A stretch of DNA of 64,000 bases, taken from NCBI GenBank assembly GCA_041859945.1, contig JBFLGC010000004.1:1-64000 (forward strand), written 5' to 3'. This stretch comes from Tetragenococcus sp041859945. Its GTDB lineage: Bacteria; Bacillota; Bacilli; Lactobacillales; Enterococcaceae. The position numbers were made by a program, and so were the translations under genes. Positions 32,059-39,599 of the stretch are shown in pieces (within the stretch, counting starts at the first letter, position 1; each line of letters starts with the position of its first letter). The notes below the pieces were generated by a model. It made no database searches. It saw only the letters and a program-made list of their open reading frames with translations, and was not told the DNA's origin.

Positions 32059-32505
32059 TCACATTCCTAAAGCAGCTTTCAACTGCGGTAGATAGTTGCG
32101 ACTGACACTGATCTTGATCTTTTTTGTCAAAAAAGCAGTCATGCTGCCAGAGAAAGCAGCTTCCATCGATTGTAAATGGTTTAAATTGATTGCTGAGTTT
32201 TTAGACACTTGAATAAAATCATCGGGTAGTCGCTTAAGTATTTTTTTTAAGCCCCCTTTTGTGTAATAAGTTTCTTGCATAGTATAGATAGTCAAATCAT
32301 TTCCTAAAACTTCAAGGGCAATGATCTCTTTTGTTGTGAGTAGGACGACCCGATCCGCCACTGTGACTGGTAGTAGATCATGATTTTGCTGCCAGTTTTC
32401 TATATATTGCATGAGTTTTGCGACTTCAGGGGTCAACTGTCTTGCTTGGACTACCACGTGGATGTCATCTTTGGGTAAATCAGTTGGCTCAAAATGAATT
32501 TGCAT
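32059..32505 (-). CDS. LytTR-domain transcriptional regulator
   Basis: 148 residues. The C-terminal 100 form a LytTR DNA-binding domain: IIALEVLGNDLTIYTMQETYYTKGGLKKI, FIQVSKNSAINLNHL and KKIKISVSRNYLPQLKAAL. There is no receiver domain, so it is not a classical response regulator. With the DUF3021 gene and the ABC exporter it forms a known type of self-contained module; autoregulation of the exporter is inferred. Confidence 0.88.
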   Translation of the reverse strand: MQIHFEPTDLPKDDIHVVVQARQLTPEVAKLMQYIENWQQNHDLLPVTVADRVVLLTTKEIIALEVLGNDLTIYTMQETYYTKGGLKKILKRLPDDFIQVSKNSAINLNHLQSMEAAFSGSMTAFLTKKIKISVSRNYLPQLKAALGM

Positions 32506-32540
32506 AAGAATTCCTCACTTTTTGTTCACTGTTCAAATGT

Positions 32541-33398
32541 CTAGAAACGAGTTTTCATAAAGCTTGTTAACAGTATACTACTAATGAGAAAAAATAGGCT
32601 AAAAAACAACAGGATACCGAGATTCTCTTGCCAAGAAGTCAAATGAGATAGTTCGATTCCCACACCCATATATGTCTTAAAGTCAGTGATAAGTTTTACT
32701 GGCGCATGCTTAAAAGAGTGAGCAAGGGCATCTTTCATTAGAAATTGGCGATATAAGGCGGCATTATAGGGAAAAGGTGTCCATTTGATCAGTGACTGTG
32801 CAAATGACGGCATCACACCGATCGGAAGATAAACACCAGCAAAAAAACCGGCTGCAGTTCCTAGGATTGTTTCGATATGGCCAAGTGAATCGGCTTTTTT
32901 GACAAAGGAAAGAATAAAGGCATTGCAAGTTGTCCAAACCATACTACTGAGGAAACTAAGCGCGATCACAGACAGAAGCCAGGAAGGATCAAAAACTAGC
33001 GCCTGCGTCAGCCCAAAGTAACCGCTCATAAAGAAAAACATGATCATTTGCATCAAAGTACCGATAAAAATCGCGGTGATCGCATAGGTGAGCTGGATTA
33101 CATTCGGTATGATCCCGGTCAATTGAAAGTCAATGATCGCACCTGATTCCCTGTCGCGAATCATTTGGTCTAAGCCATTAAAAGTCGTGGTCGCCGCAGT
33201 GACTGTCAAAGTGCCACTGATCAACCAAGGAGACAACAAAGTCTTGGCATCGGAAACTTGTGACCAACTATCGACCATCGTATTTTTTAGAAAAAGCAAA
33301 TAAAGTAAGAAGGAAATAAGCGCACCTAATAATGATAAGAAAAGCAAGCTAGGATTGCCGAAATAAAGCAGTAAATGGCGCTTGATCAAGTTTTTCAT
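32541..33398 (-). CDS. ABC-2 type exporter permease
   Basis: 285 residues with six hydrophobic segments. The segment LISGTLTVTAATTTFNGLDQM and the GVYLPIGVMP motif are typical of ABC-2 membrane subunits. It starts one base after the ATPase gene in the same direction and should form the exporter with it. The cargo may be a drug, lipid or peptide; nothing in the sequence decides. Confidence 0.87.
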   Translation of the reverse strand: MKNLIKRHLLLYFGNPSLLFLSLLGALISFLLYLLFLKNTMVDSWSQVSDAKTLLSPWLISGTLTVTAATTTFNGLDQMIRDRESGAIIDFQLTGIIPNVIQLTYAITAIFIGTLMQMIMFFFMSGYFGLTQALVFDPSWLLSVIALSFLSSMVWTTCNAFILSFVKKADSLGHIETILGTAAGFFAGVYLPIGVMPSFAQSLIKWTPFPYNAALYRQFLMKDALAHSFKHAPVKLITDFKTYMGVGIELSHLTSWQENLGILLFFSLFFLISSILLTSFMKTRF

Positions 33399-33399
33399 C

Positions 33400-34290
33400 T
33401 TAACGGATCTCCCTTCCAGTCAATGATAGAAAGATATCGTCCATGGTGCCTTGGCGAAATTCAAAATGTTCGATGGCTTCATGCACTTGATTTAAAAAGG
33501 GGATGACTTGTGTCTCGTCTTTCATTGTCAAGGTCATTTTTTGAGGCGTCTTTTTAAACTGCCAATCTTTGGGGAGTTGTGTCAGCACTTTTTCTGGTTC
33601 TTTTGTTGTCAAGGTCAAGACACTGGGCGCGAATTTTTGTTTTAAGCCTACGCGTGTGTCTTGGACAATGATTTTGCCATGGTCGATGATGTAAATATAA
33701 TCGGCGATCTCGGCTTCTTCCAAATAGTGGGTCGTCAAAAGAATAGTTAGCTTTTTTTCTTGGCGCAGTTCATTTAATAGTTGCCAGATGGCACGACGCG
33801 TCTGGATATCAAGCCCGGTTGTCGGTTCGTCTAAAAACAAGAGCGAGGGTTCGTGTAACAAAGCACGCGCGATATCGACACGACGCCTTTGTCCGCCAGA
33901 AAGAGTTCCATAACGTTGCTTTAGAAAAGGGGTAATCCCTAATCTTTCAATGATGGGGTGCGACGGAGAAAAGTTGTGACCTTGATACATGTTGGTTCGA
34001 TAGGCTAGATTTTGTTGGACACTCAGACGGTCATCAAGGATGCTTTGTTGGAAAACCACACCAATATTTTTCTTATAGTCTGAGCAATCGGGTGTTTGTC
34101 CAGCAATCGTGATCGATCCGGAAGTGGGAGCCAAAGCCCCGATGAGCATATGGATCGTCGTCGATTTACCTGCCCCATTTGGTCCCAGAAAAGCCAGTAG
34201 TTGGCCTTTTTTCACAAGTAGATCGATATGGTCGACCGCAAGTTTGTCTTTAAAGGTTTTGGTGAGCTGCTTGACTTCTAATTGTGCCAT
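33400..34290 (-). CDS. ABC exporter ATP-binding protein
   Basis: 296 residues with Walker A GPNGAGKST (36-44), Q-loop VVFQQSILDDRLS, signature LSGGQRRR (130-137), Walker B LLFLDEPTTGLD and H-loop LTTHYLEEAE. The C-terminal extension of about 80 residues is that of the DrrA/CcmA-like exporter group. It is first in the operon with permease, LytTR and DUF3021 genes. A GAAGGGAT site precedes the ATG. Confidence 0.92.
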   Translation of the reverse strand: MAQLEVKQLTKTFKDKLAVDHIDLLVKKGQLLAFLGPNGAGKSTTIHMLIGALAPTSGSITIAGQTPDCSDYKKNIGVVFQQSILDDRLSVQQNLAYRTNMYQGHNFSPSHPIIERLGITPFLKQRYGTLSGGQRRRVDIARALLHEPSLLFLDEPTTGLDIQTRRAIWQLLNELRQEKKLTILLTTHYLEEAEIADYIYIIDHGKIIVQDTRVGLKQKFAPSVLTLTTKEPEKVLTQLPKDWQFKKTPQKMTLTMKDETQVIPFLNQVHEAIEHFEFRQGTMDDIFLSLTGREIR

Positions 34291-34471
34291 GTGGATCCCT
34301 TCTTTCTGTTAGCTAAAGTGTAGCGCCGTTTTTTTCTTTTGTCCGCACTTATTAGTCAAGTGGTTATTTTTGCCAGATGAGACGGGCAAATCATGCGATG
34401 AAATAGCAGCTTATTTTTCCTTGGACATGACTTCTGCTATACTAACGGTAGAATAAGGGAGGAAGTTTCTT
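34291..34471 (+). promoter_or_regulatory. Divergent region with promoter for the DUF3290 gene
   Basis: TGCTATACT (about 34435-34443) is an extended -10 box, followed by a GGGAGG ribosome site before the ATG at 34472. No other element was seen. Confidence 0.5.
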
Positions 34472-34915
34472 ATGGATTTTTATAAATACAGCTATATCAC
34501 TCAGCAAAGTAACCTCAATGATTACATCAAATATGCCATTATTATTTTAGCCTTAGTTCTCTTCGTTTTTGTTTTTGTCTTGTATCGCAGAAATCATTTT
34601 CAAACGAAGTATCGTGATCTGAGTATTTTATTTTTTCTCGTCTTGTTGTTCATGTTAGGGATCGAGTATACGGATTATCAACAAAATCAAGACAATTATA
34701 ATCAAACATCGCAAATGGCTAATTTTATGCAAAGTGTGGCTCGAGAATATGGGCTAAATAAGCAAGAGATATTGGTCAATGGGACTCAATTAAAGGAGGG
34801 CGTTATTGTAAAGCTCAATGACGACTATTTTAGTGTCCATTTAAGCGATGATCAAAAATCGTATGAATTGTTGCCAGTCTATTTAATGGATGGAACGATC
34901 CATATCGTCGAGTAG
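34472..34915 (+). CDS. DUF3290 family membrane protein
   Basis: 147 residues: an N-terminal YKYSYITQQS segment, two membrane helices (IIILALVLFVFVFVLY and LSILFFLVLLFMLGI), then a soluble part. This matches DUF3290, which in Lactobacillales is regularly paired with a DUF421 gene, as here. Function is unknown. Confidence 0.82.
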   Translation: MDFYKYSYITQQSNLNDYIKYAIIILALVLFVFVFVLYRRNHFQTKYRDLSILFFLVLLFMLGIEYTDYQQNQDNYNQTSQMANFMQSVAREYGLNKQEILVNGTQLKEGVIVKLNDDYFSVHLSDDQKSYELLPVYLMDGTIHIVE

Positions 34916-34930
34916 GAAAGGAGCAAAACA

Positions 34931-35575
34931 ATGCAAGTTTATTATCCAGTCATGATCAAGTTTGTGGTCGGGATCATCTTTTTTGTGATCCAAATCAATA
35001 TTTCGGGCAAAGGCAATCTAGCTCCCTCATCGCCCATGGATGCGATTCAAAACTATGTCTTAGGTGGCATCATTGGGGGAATCATCTACAATCAAGATAT
35101 CACTGTCTTGCAATTTATTTTAGTATTGATCATTTGGACGTTCTTAGTGATTTTGGTCAAATTCTTACGGGAACACAATCGGTTCGTAAAAATCGCTATC
35201 GATGGCAGACCAGTAAGCCTGATCGAAAATGGCGAAGTGAAGGTCCAAGAATGTCTACGTGTCGGGATGTCAGCTAACGAATTGATGTTCAAATTGCGCA
35301 GTAGTAATATTTATGAAGTCAAGAAAGTCAAACGAGCGGTCCTCGAACAAAACGGTCAGTTGACGATCATTGAGTTTGGCGATGAAAACATCCGCTATCC
35401 GATCATTGTTGATGGCTTGGCCAATGAGGATGTCTTGGAATTGATCCATAAAGACAGTGATTGGTTACTAGAACAAGTACAAAGTGCGGGTTTTGCTAGT
35501 ATTTCTAACATCTATTTAGGGGAATATGTGATGGGTGAGTTACGGCTAAGTGGGTATAAAGCTGAAGGAAAATGA
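34931..35575 (+). CDS. DUF421 (YetF-like) membrane protein
   Basis: 214 residues with three N-terminal helices and a C-terminal two-part soluble domain: IDGRPVSLIENGEVKVQECL, MSANELMFKLRSSNIYEV and LEQNGQLTI. These are the landmarks of DUF421/YetF. Such proteins are linked to membrane or spore-envelope functions in bacilli, with no settled biochemistry. It begins 15 bases after DUF3290, and the two likely form a complex. Confidence 0.86.
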   Translation: MQVYYPVMIKFVVGIIFFVIQINISGKGNLAPSSPMDAIQNYVLGGIIGGIIYNQDITVLQFILVLIIWTFLVILVKFLREHNRFVKIAIDGRPVSLIENGEVKVQECLRVGMSANELMFKLRSSNIYEVKKVKRAVLEQNGQLTIIEFGDENIRYPIIVDGLANEDVLELIHKDSDWLLEQVQSAGFASISNIYLGEYVMGELRLSGYKAEGK

Positions 35576-35596
35576 GCTTTTGAGGAGGTTTTTTCA

Positions 35597-36292
35597 ATGA
35601 ATGCAAAGAAGCCGTCACTTACGGCAGTGGTATTTGATGTAGTTGGGACTTTAGTGGATAGTCAAGGGACGATTTTTAGGGAACTGGCGGAAGTATTGGA
35701 AAGAAATGGTATAAAGACAGAGCGAGTAGCTAGCTTTAAGCAAAAGTGGAGCATGGAACAAGATATGATATTTGAAGCGATCCTTGCCGGTAAACATCCC
35801 TATATCATTGAAGATGAGGTGCGCCGGAAAAGTTTAAAGACTACTTTGGCAAAAGAAAAAATGGTGTTGCCCACAGAAGATTTTGAACGGCTTGCGACAG
35901 TGGGGACTCGTTATACCCCATGGGAACAGGTACCTGAACAGTTGGCAGCACTTTGTCGTAAAGTCAAAACAATCGGACTCACCAATTCCGGATTGGGCCA
36001 GATCGTAGAAGTAGCGGCCTTAGGGAAATTGCAATGGCATACTTTGCTTTCAGCTCAACTGGTGGCTTCTTATAAGCCTGATCCTAAAGTCTATCGATTT
36101 GCAATCGAGTCATTAAATTTGAATCCTAAGCAGACTGTATTTGTCTCCACCCATCCATGGGATCTGCGGGCGGCCGCTAAAGCCGGTTTTCAAACCGCCT
36201 ATATCCCTCGAAAATATGTAGCCGGGCCTAAAGAAACGGATCACTTCGATTGGCGGTTTGACTCTTTGGATGAACTGGTGGCACTTTTTTAA
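35597..36292 (+). CDS. HAD hydrolase, haloacid dehalogenase type II-like
   Basis: 231 residues. Motif I FDVVGTLVD has the nucleophile Asp, but the second Asp of phosphatases is Val, as in L-2-haloacid dehalogenases (FDxYGTL). Motif II is LTNS, motif III the Lys of YKPDPKVY, and motif IV VSTHPWDLRAA closely follows the dehalogenase form. So it may act on a haloacid-like or other small substrate rather than a phosphate ester. It follows DUF421 by 21 bases. Confidence 0.82.
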   Translation: MNAKKPSLTAVVFDVVGTLVDSQGTIFRELAEVLERNGIKTERVASFKQKWSMEQDMIFEAILAGKHPYIIEDEVRRKSLKTTLAKEKMVLPTEDFERLATVGTRYTPWEQVPEQLAALCRKVKTIGLTNSGLGQIVEVAALGKLQWHTLLSAQLVASYKPDPKVYRFAIESLNLNPKQTVFVSTHPWDLRAAAKAGFQTAYIPRKYVAGPKETDHFDWRFDSLDELVALF

Positions 36293-36410
36293 CTATTAAG
36301 GAATTATATATTTTGGGTAACGTTCAAAACTTGGTATATCCATTTTATTAGTACGGAAAAGAAGCTTGAGCGGTATGCTTATGGCGGAAAATAACCTAAA
36401 AAGATGAGAA
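36293..36410 (+). repeat. Interspersed noncoding repeat, copy A
   Basis: About 118 bases starting CTATTAAGGAATTATAT right at the stop of the HAD gene and ending AAAAAGATGAGAAG. It aligns along its length with copy B at 51436-51552, including TTATTAGTnCGGAAAA, CTTGAGCGG and CTTATGGCGG, and weakly with copy C at 49951-50050. It has no ORF. The remaining 170 bases up to the next gene hold two TATCCACAAAA blocks and an AATAAC/GTTATT inverted repeat, with no clear function. Confidence 0.75.
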
Positions 36411-36579
36411 GAAAAGTATTGGAAATTAAAAAGCGAGTACCTGTCGTATCCACAAAATAGCAAAAGAAATAACAACAGAAGTTATTGGCTATCAAACTGT
36501 GATTTTTGGTATCCACAAAAAAATAAATGGCTACCGAACCATAAATTATAGTATACTTGAAGAAAAGGAGTGAACGCAT

Positions 36580-36855
36580 ATGGAAATCAAACAAGAAGCA
36601 AATCGTGTCGTGATGATTGGTAATGACGGTAAAGAAGCCGGCGAATTGACGTGGAGAGAAGTAGAAAAAGGAGTGGTCGATTTTAACCATACCTATGTGG
36701 ACTCGACCTATCGTGGCCAAGGCTTGGCAGGAAAATTGATGCAAGCCGCAGTAGAACGGGCTAGAGAAGAAAAGTGGCAAGTGATCCCAACATGTTCTTA
36801 TGCCGTAAAAGCTTTTGAAAAGCCAGAATATCAAGATGTTCTAAAAAATAAGTAG
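36580..36855 (+). CDS. Small GNAT-type N-acetyltransferase (YjdJ/Gcn5-related)
   Basis: 91 residues of the short GNAT group: AGELTWREVEKGVVDFNHTYVD, then the acetyl-CoA loop YRGQGLAGKLMQAAVERARE and VIPTCSYAVKAFEKPEYQDVL. Proteins of this size are annotated as yjdJ-like acetyltransferases and their substrates are unknown. An AAAAGGAGTG site precedes the ATG, with a TATAGTATAC box about 40 bases upstream. Confidence 0.87.
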   Translation: MEIKQEANRVVMIGNDGKEAGELTWREVEKGVVDFNHTYVDSTYRGQGLAGKLMQAAVERAREEKWQVIPTCSYAVKAFEKPEYQDVLKNK

Positions 36856-36887
36856 AGCCTTCTTTTAGTTGACTTTGGAAAAAGCGC

Positions 36888-36917
36888 TTGACAAGGTGCA
36901 GAAATTTTTGCTATAGT
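36888..36917 (+). promoter_or_regulatory. Promoter of the Met T-box operon
   Basis: A consensus TTGACA (36888-36893), an 18-base spacer and TATAGT (36912-36917). It directs transcription into the T-box leader. Confidence 0.75.
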
Positions 36918-36924
36918 GATGAAA

Positions 36925-37208
36925 ATTCAATAAGTAAACACAGTGAAAAAGAAAGTAGAAATTTTATTTTTTCTTAGAGAGTCTCGTTGGGTGAAAAGAG
37001 ATAAAAGATGATTTTTTGAAAATGGCTTTTGAGTGGATCTTCTGATCGATTAAGAAGATACGGGATGCCCCGTTAATGAGCAACAGTCTCCAAAAAAATT
37101 GGGTACTGGTAGAGGTAGTATTTGTGAAAATACTATAAATAAAGGTGGTAACACGAGAGGATCGTCCCTTTGTCAAAGTTTGTGACTTTGATGAGGGGAC
37201 GTTTTTTT
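36925..37208 (+). ncRNA. T-box riboswitch leader, probably Met-specific
   Basis: The leader has the T-box sequence AAAGGTGGTAACACGAG (37141-37157), whose TGGT would pair with the ACCA end of uncharged tRNA. A terminator follows: CGTCCC (37163-37168) with GGGACG (37196-37201), extended by TCAAAG/CTTTGA, then seven T. Stem I features (AGAGAGTCTCG, GAAAAGAGATAAAAG) lie at 36976-37010. An ATG at 37022-37024 in GAAAATGGC is the best specifier candidate, which agrees with the methionine genes downstream. When tRNA-Met is uncharged, read-through is expected. Confidence 0.88.
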
Positions 37209-37229
37209 ATTAAAAATAGGAGGGATCAT

Positions 37230-38384
37230 ATGACCAAGCAAAATACAGGGATACGCACGAGTTCACCTTTCCGTTATGATGTGGTGGGGAGTTTCTTGCG
37301 ACCAGAAAAATTAAAGAAAGCCCGGCAGGAATTTCAAGCAGGACAAATCGAAAAAGCGGAACTGAAAAAGGTGGAAGATGAAGCCATCATCGATCTGATC
37401 AAAAAAGAAGAAGAAGTGGGTTTAAAAGCGGTGACTGATGGCGAATTTCGTCGCAGTTGGTGGCATTTAGATTTCTTCTGGGGCTTAAACGGGATCTCCT
37501 TTAAAGAGCCTAAACATGGTTACTTATTTGAAGGAGAAGAGACACGTAAAGCTACCGTGACAGTTACGGGGAAAGTAGCTGGTGTCGATCATCCTTTTGT
37601 GGAACATTTCAAATTTGTGCGCGACCATGTCAGTGCAGGAACACCAGTCAAGCAGACCATACCTGCTCCGGCGCAGATCTTAGGAGAGGTTTTTCGACCA
37701 GAGAATCTCTCTGATTTACGCCAAGTTTATGCGACCGATGCGCTTTTTATCACGGATTTAGTGGTCGCTTATAAACAAGTGATCGCGGATCTATACGCTT
37801 GCGGCATGCGGACTTTGCAATTAGATGACTGTACTTGGGGAATTTTGGTGGCACCATTTCCCGCTGATTTCATCGACCCCAATGATCCACGCAGTGAGGC
37901 TGAGATTCGTGCTGACTTAAAAGAACTTTATGTTTCAGTCAATAATGCGGTGATCGAAGGACTTCCTCGTGATTTAACGGTGAACACGCATGTTTGCCGC
38001 GGTAATTACCATTCCACCTGGGCCTTTTCAGGAGGCTATGAGGCAGTAGCTGATCCATTGTTTACGAAAGAAAAAGTCCAGGCCTATTATCTGGAATACG
38101 ATTCTGATCGCTCAGGTGGCTTTGAACCCTTACAGTTTATTCAGCCAGAGCAATTGGTTGTTTTAGGCCTGGTTACTAGTAAAGATGGTCAGCTAGAAGA
38201 TCGCAAGCAAATCATTTCGCGAATCAAAGAAGCCAGTCGCTTCGTACCTTTAGAACGCTTATGCTTAAGTCCGCAGTGCGGCTTTGCTTCAACAGAAGAA
38301 GGAAATATTTTGACAGAGGATCAACAATGGGAAAAAATCCGTTTGATCCGTTCGATTGCCGAAGAAGTCTGGGCAAAGGCTTAA
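37230..38384 (+). CDS. MetE-like (YxjG/YxjH type) methionine synthase
   Basis: The ATG at 37230 follows AGGAGGG. The 384-residue protein covers the C-terminal catalytic part of cobalamin-independent methionine synthase and lacks the N-terminal half of true MetE. FRYDVVGSFLRPEKLKKAR is the family N-terminus. Zinc ligands are visible as His and Cys in NTHVCRGNY and Cys in LSPQCGFAS. It should methylate homocysteine (methyl donor uncertain in this subfamily) to methionine. It lies under a T-box and is followed by luxS, linking it to the activated methyl cycle. Confidence 0.9.
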   Translation: MTKQNTGIRTSSPFRYDVVGSFLRPEKLKKARQEFQAGQIEKAELKKVEDEAIIDLIKKEEEVGLKAVTDGEFRRSWWHLDFFWGLNGISFKEPKHGYLFEGEETRKATVTVTGKVAGVDHPFVEHFKFVRDHVSAGTPVKQTIPAPAQILGEVFRPENLSDLRQVYATDALFITDLVVAYKQVIADLYACGMRTLQLDDCTWGILVAPFPADFIDPNDPRSEAEIRADLKELYVSVNNAVIEGLPRDLTVNTHVCRGNYHSTWAFSGGYEAVADPLFTKEKVQAYYLEYDSDRSGGFEPLQFIQPEQLVVLGLVTSKDGQLEDRKQIISRIKEASRFVPLERLCLSPQCGFASTEEGNILTEDQQWEKIRLIRSIAEEVWAKA

Positions 38385-38399
38385 GATAGGAGGAAAATC

Positions 38400-38876
38400 A
38401 TGGCACAAGTAGAAAGTTTCACCTTAGATCATACCACGGTAAAAGCCCCATATGTGCGTTTGATTGCTGAAGAAAGGGGAGCTAAAGGGGATGTGATCGC
38501 TAATTACGACCTTCGCTTTGTTCAGCCTAATGAAAAAGAGATCCCGACTGGCGCCATCCATACGCTAGAGCATCTGTTAGCAGATTTGTTGCGTGATCGT
38601 ATCGAGGGGATCATTGATATTTCGCCATTTGGCTGTCGCACCGGCTTTCATTTGATCACTTGGGGCGTCTTTAGCCCGACCGATATTGCCCAAGCCTTGA
38701 CTGACGTTTTGACTCAAATTGTCGAAAAAATCGAATTTACGGATGTCCAAGGCGTTTCTGAAAAAGAATGTGGTAATTATCGAGATCATTCGCTCTTTGG
38801 TGCCAAAGAATACGCTAAGCTAGTGCTCAAAGCTGGCATCAGTGATGATCCCTTTGAGCGGCATGTCGTGAGCTAG
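38400..38876 (+). CDS. luxS: S-ribosylhomocysteine lyase
   Basis: 158 residues with the metal-binding HTLEH (His54, Glu57, His58), Cys in PFGCRTGFH (Cys79), and Cys124 in EKECGNYRDHSL. It splits S-ribosylhomocysteine into homocysteine and the AI-2 precursor DPD. The homocysteine can be used by the MetE-like enzyme encoded 15 bases upstream, so the pair recycles methionine. Both are expected to be under T-box control. Confidence 0.97.
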   Translation: MAQVESFTLDHTTVKAPYVRLIAEERGAKGDVIANYDLRFVQPNEKEIPTGAIHTLEHLLADLLRDRIEGIIDISPFGCRTGFHLITWGVFSPTDIAQALTDVLTQIVEKIEFTDVQGVSEKECGNYRDHSLFGAKEYAKLVLKAGISDDPFERHVVS

Positions 38877-38900
38877 AAGATAAACAGGGAGCTTTGTTGT

Positions 38901-39554
38901 ATGCAAGTAGTCACATTGCGAGAATTATATGATCAAATGTATGAAAAAATGGGCCCTCAAGGCTGGTGGCCCGCTGAATCAAAAGTGGAAATCATTTTGG
39001 GAGCGATCTTAGTCCAAAATACCAATTGGCTCAATGTGGAAAAATCGTTGGCCCATCTGCGTCAGGTAACAAACTTTGAATCGGTGAAAATCGTCCAATT
39101 GAAGCCAGAGCAGCTGATATCACTGATCAGACCGAGTGGTTTTTACAAGAATAAAAGCAAAGCCATTTTAGCGGTCTTTCAGTGGCTACAAAAATTTGCT
39201 TTTAATTATGAAGAAGTGCAGCGCTGGTATGGAAAAGGGCTACGCCAAAAATTACTTTCTTTGCGAGGGATCGGCGAAGAGACGGCTGACGCTCTTTTGT
39301 TGTACGTTTTTGATGAAAAAGTTTTTGTAGCTGATCGCTATGCGCAAAAATTATTTACTCATTTAGGTGTTGAAGCGGCCACGAACTATCGTTTGTTGAA
39401 GCAAAAAGTCCCAAATTTGTCAGCTTTCACACTCGAACAGGCACAGGAATTTCATGGCCTGATCGACGAATTTGGCAAAGTTCATTTAAAAAGTGAAGCA
39501 ACCTTTTCGCGTAGTTTTCTGGCTGAAACAAAACTTAGGATCCCCTTAAAATAA
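38901..39554 (+). CDS. HhH-GPD DNA glycosylase, endonuclease III-related
   Basis: 217 residues of the helix-hairpin-helix glycosylase superfamily. ESKVEIILGAILVQNTNWLNVEKSL is the N-terminal GPD part, LRGIGEETADALLLY the hairpin and VFVADRYAQKL the segment with the catalytic Asp. The Lys that gives endonuclease III its lyase activity is replaced by Glu (GEETAD), and no C-terminal iron-sulfur Cys cluster exists. This pattern fits MagIII-type 3-methyladenine glycosylases. It is 24 bases after luxS and perhaps cotranscribed. Confidence 0.86.
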   Translation: MQVVTLRELYDQMYEKMGPQGWWPAESKVEIILGAILVQNTNWLNVEKSLAHLRQVTNFESVKIVQLKPEQLISLIRPSGFYKNKSKAILAVFQWLQKFAFNYEEVQRWYGKGLRQKLLSLRGIGEETADALLLYVFDEKVFVADRYAQKLFTHLGVEAATNYRLLKQKVPNLSAFTLEQAQEFHGLIDEFGKVHLKSEATFSRSFLAETKLRIPLK

Positions 39555-39557
39555 ACG

Positions 39558-39592
39558 AAGCGCGCCCGATGTGATCAGGCACGCTTTTGGGG
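39558..39592. terminator. Hairpin between glycosylase gene and xfp
   Basis: AAGCGCGCC (39558-39566) pairs with GGCACGCTT (39578-39586), one mismatch, followed by TT on the plus strand. It lies between convergent genes. Confidence 0.65.
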
Positions 39593-39599
39593 GACTGTT

